Made by a program: the position numbers and the translations under genes. From contig JANLYB010000172.1 of NCBI GenBank assembly GCA_031365425.1, positions 1 to 23,068 on the forward strand: DNA of 23,068 bases, read 5' to 3'. Shown piece after piece: positions 22,997 to 23,068 of this stretch (its first letter is position 1; each line of letters opens with the position of its first letter). A model generated the notes under the pieces. That model was not told the origin of the DNA and ran no database searches. It was given only the letters and a program-made list of their open reading frames with translations. The DNA comes from JANXVY01 sp031365425 (GTDB lineage Bacteria; Pseudomonadota; Alphaproteobacteria; Rhizobiales; Hyphomicrobiaceae).

Positions 22997-23068
22997 ATAA
23001 TTTCAATGGCTTATAGTTAATGCCGGACACGATATTCCGCGTCGGGGTTTCACTGGGGTTTCGTTTGT

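Noticed and set aside
22997..23068. start of a second island after tRNA-Lys
   Set aside because: Only two 8-bp GGGGTTTC repeats are visible before the window ends; there is no integrase sequence to support it.

Overview
The window looks like a chromosomal segment of an alphaproteobacterium, most likely Hyphomicrobiales (Bradyrhizobium/Rhodoplanes/Hyphomicrobium-like). This rests on high GC, the DUF1236 family, a general-stress (EcfG-type) promoter, an HWE-kinase relic, short palindromic intergenic repeats and the relatives suggested by the housekeeping proteins. The assignment comes from recognising families by eye; no database was searched.

Left flank (1-10676), ordinary core and semi-core genes: a HerA/DUF853-like ATPase running off the left edge, the small subunit of methylmalonyl-CoA mutase, a coupled pair of small genes on the minus strand (single-TM protein and ankyrin protein), adenine phosphoribosyltransferase followed at once by a tiny zinc-ribbon protein, a minus-strand pair (B12-type radical SAM enzyme and FemAB/GNAT-like transferase), and a plus-strand pair (MFS exporter and ceramidase-like membrane hydrolase). 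Two complex palindromic repeats lie between genes at 3256-3350 and 5153-5201.

Island (10730-18341): a complete tRNA-Leu(UAA) gene is followed about 7.6 kb later by a perfect 33-bp copy of its own 3' end, the signature of an element integrated into the tRNA. No integrase gene is left. The cargo mixes intact genes and wreckage. Intact: an exported caspase-like protein fused to a Bug/TctC solute-receptor domain; an exported DUF1236 protein behind an exact GGAAC-N16-CGTT promoter and closed by a strong terminator; two tandem mini membrane proteins; an HbpS/GlcG-type heme-binding protein. Broken: an antiporter tail with a UspA domain, an iron-permease-like tail, a 45-aa histidine-kinase scrap, and an HWE-kinase/receiver relic with one in-frame stop. 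The surviving theme is envelope and stress functions.

Right flank (18342-23068): a PD-(D/E)XK-like nuclease candidate directly beside the attachment site, a Tat-exported dienelactone-hydrolase-family protein, a small secreted protein, tRNA-guanine transglycosylase (tgt) lacking two of the usual three zinc cysteines, a DMT/EamA transporter, and tRNA-Lys(UUU) at the right edge.

The most unusual items are the caspase-Bug fusion, the integrase-less tRNA-Leu island, and the EcfG-type promoter inside it.
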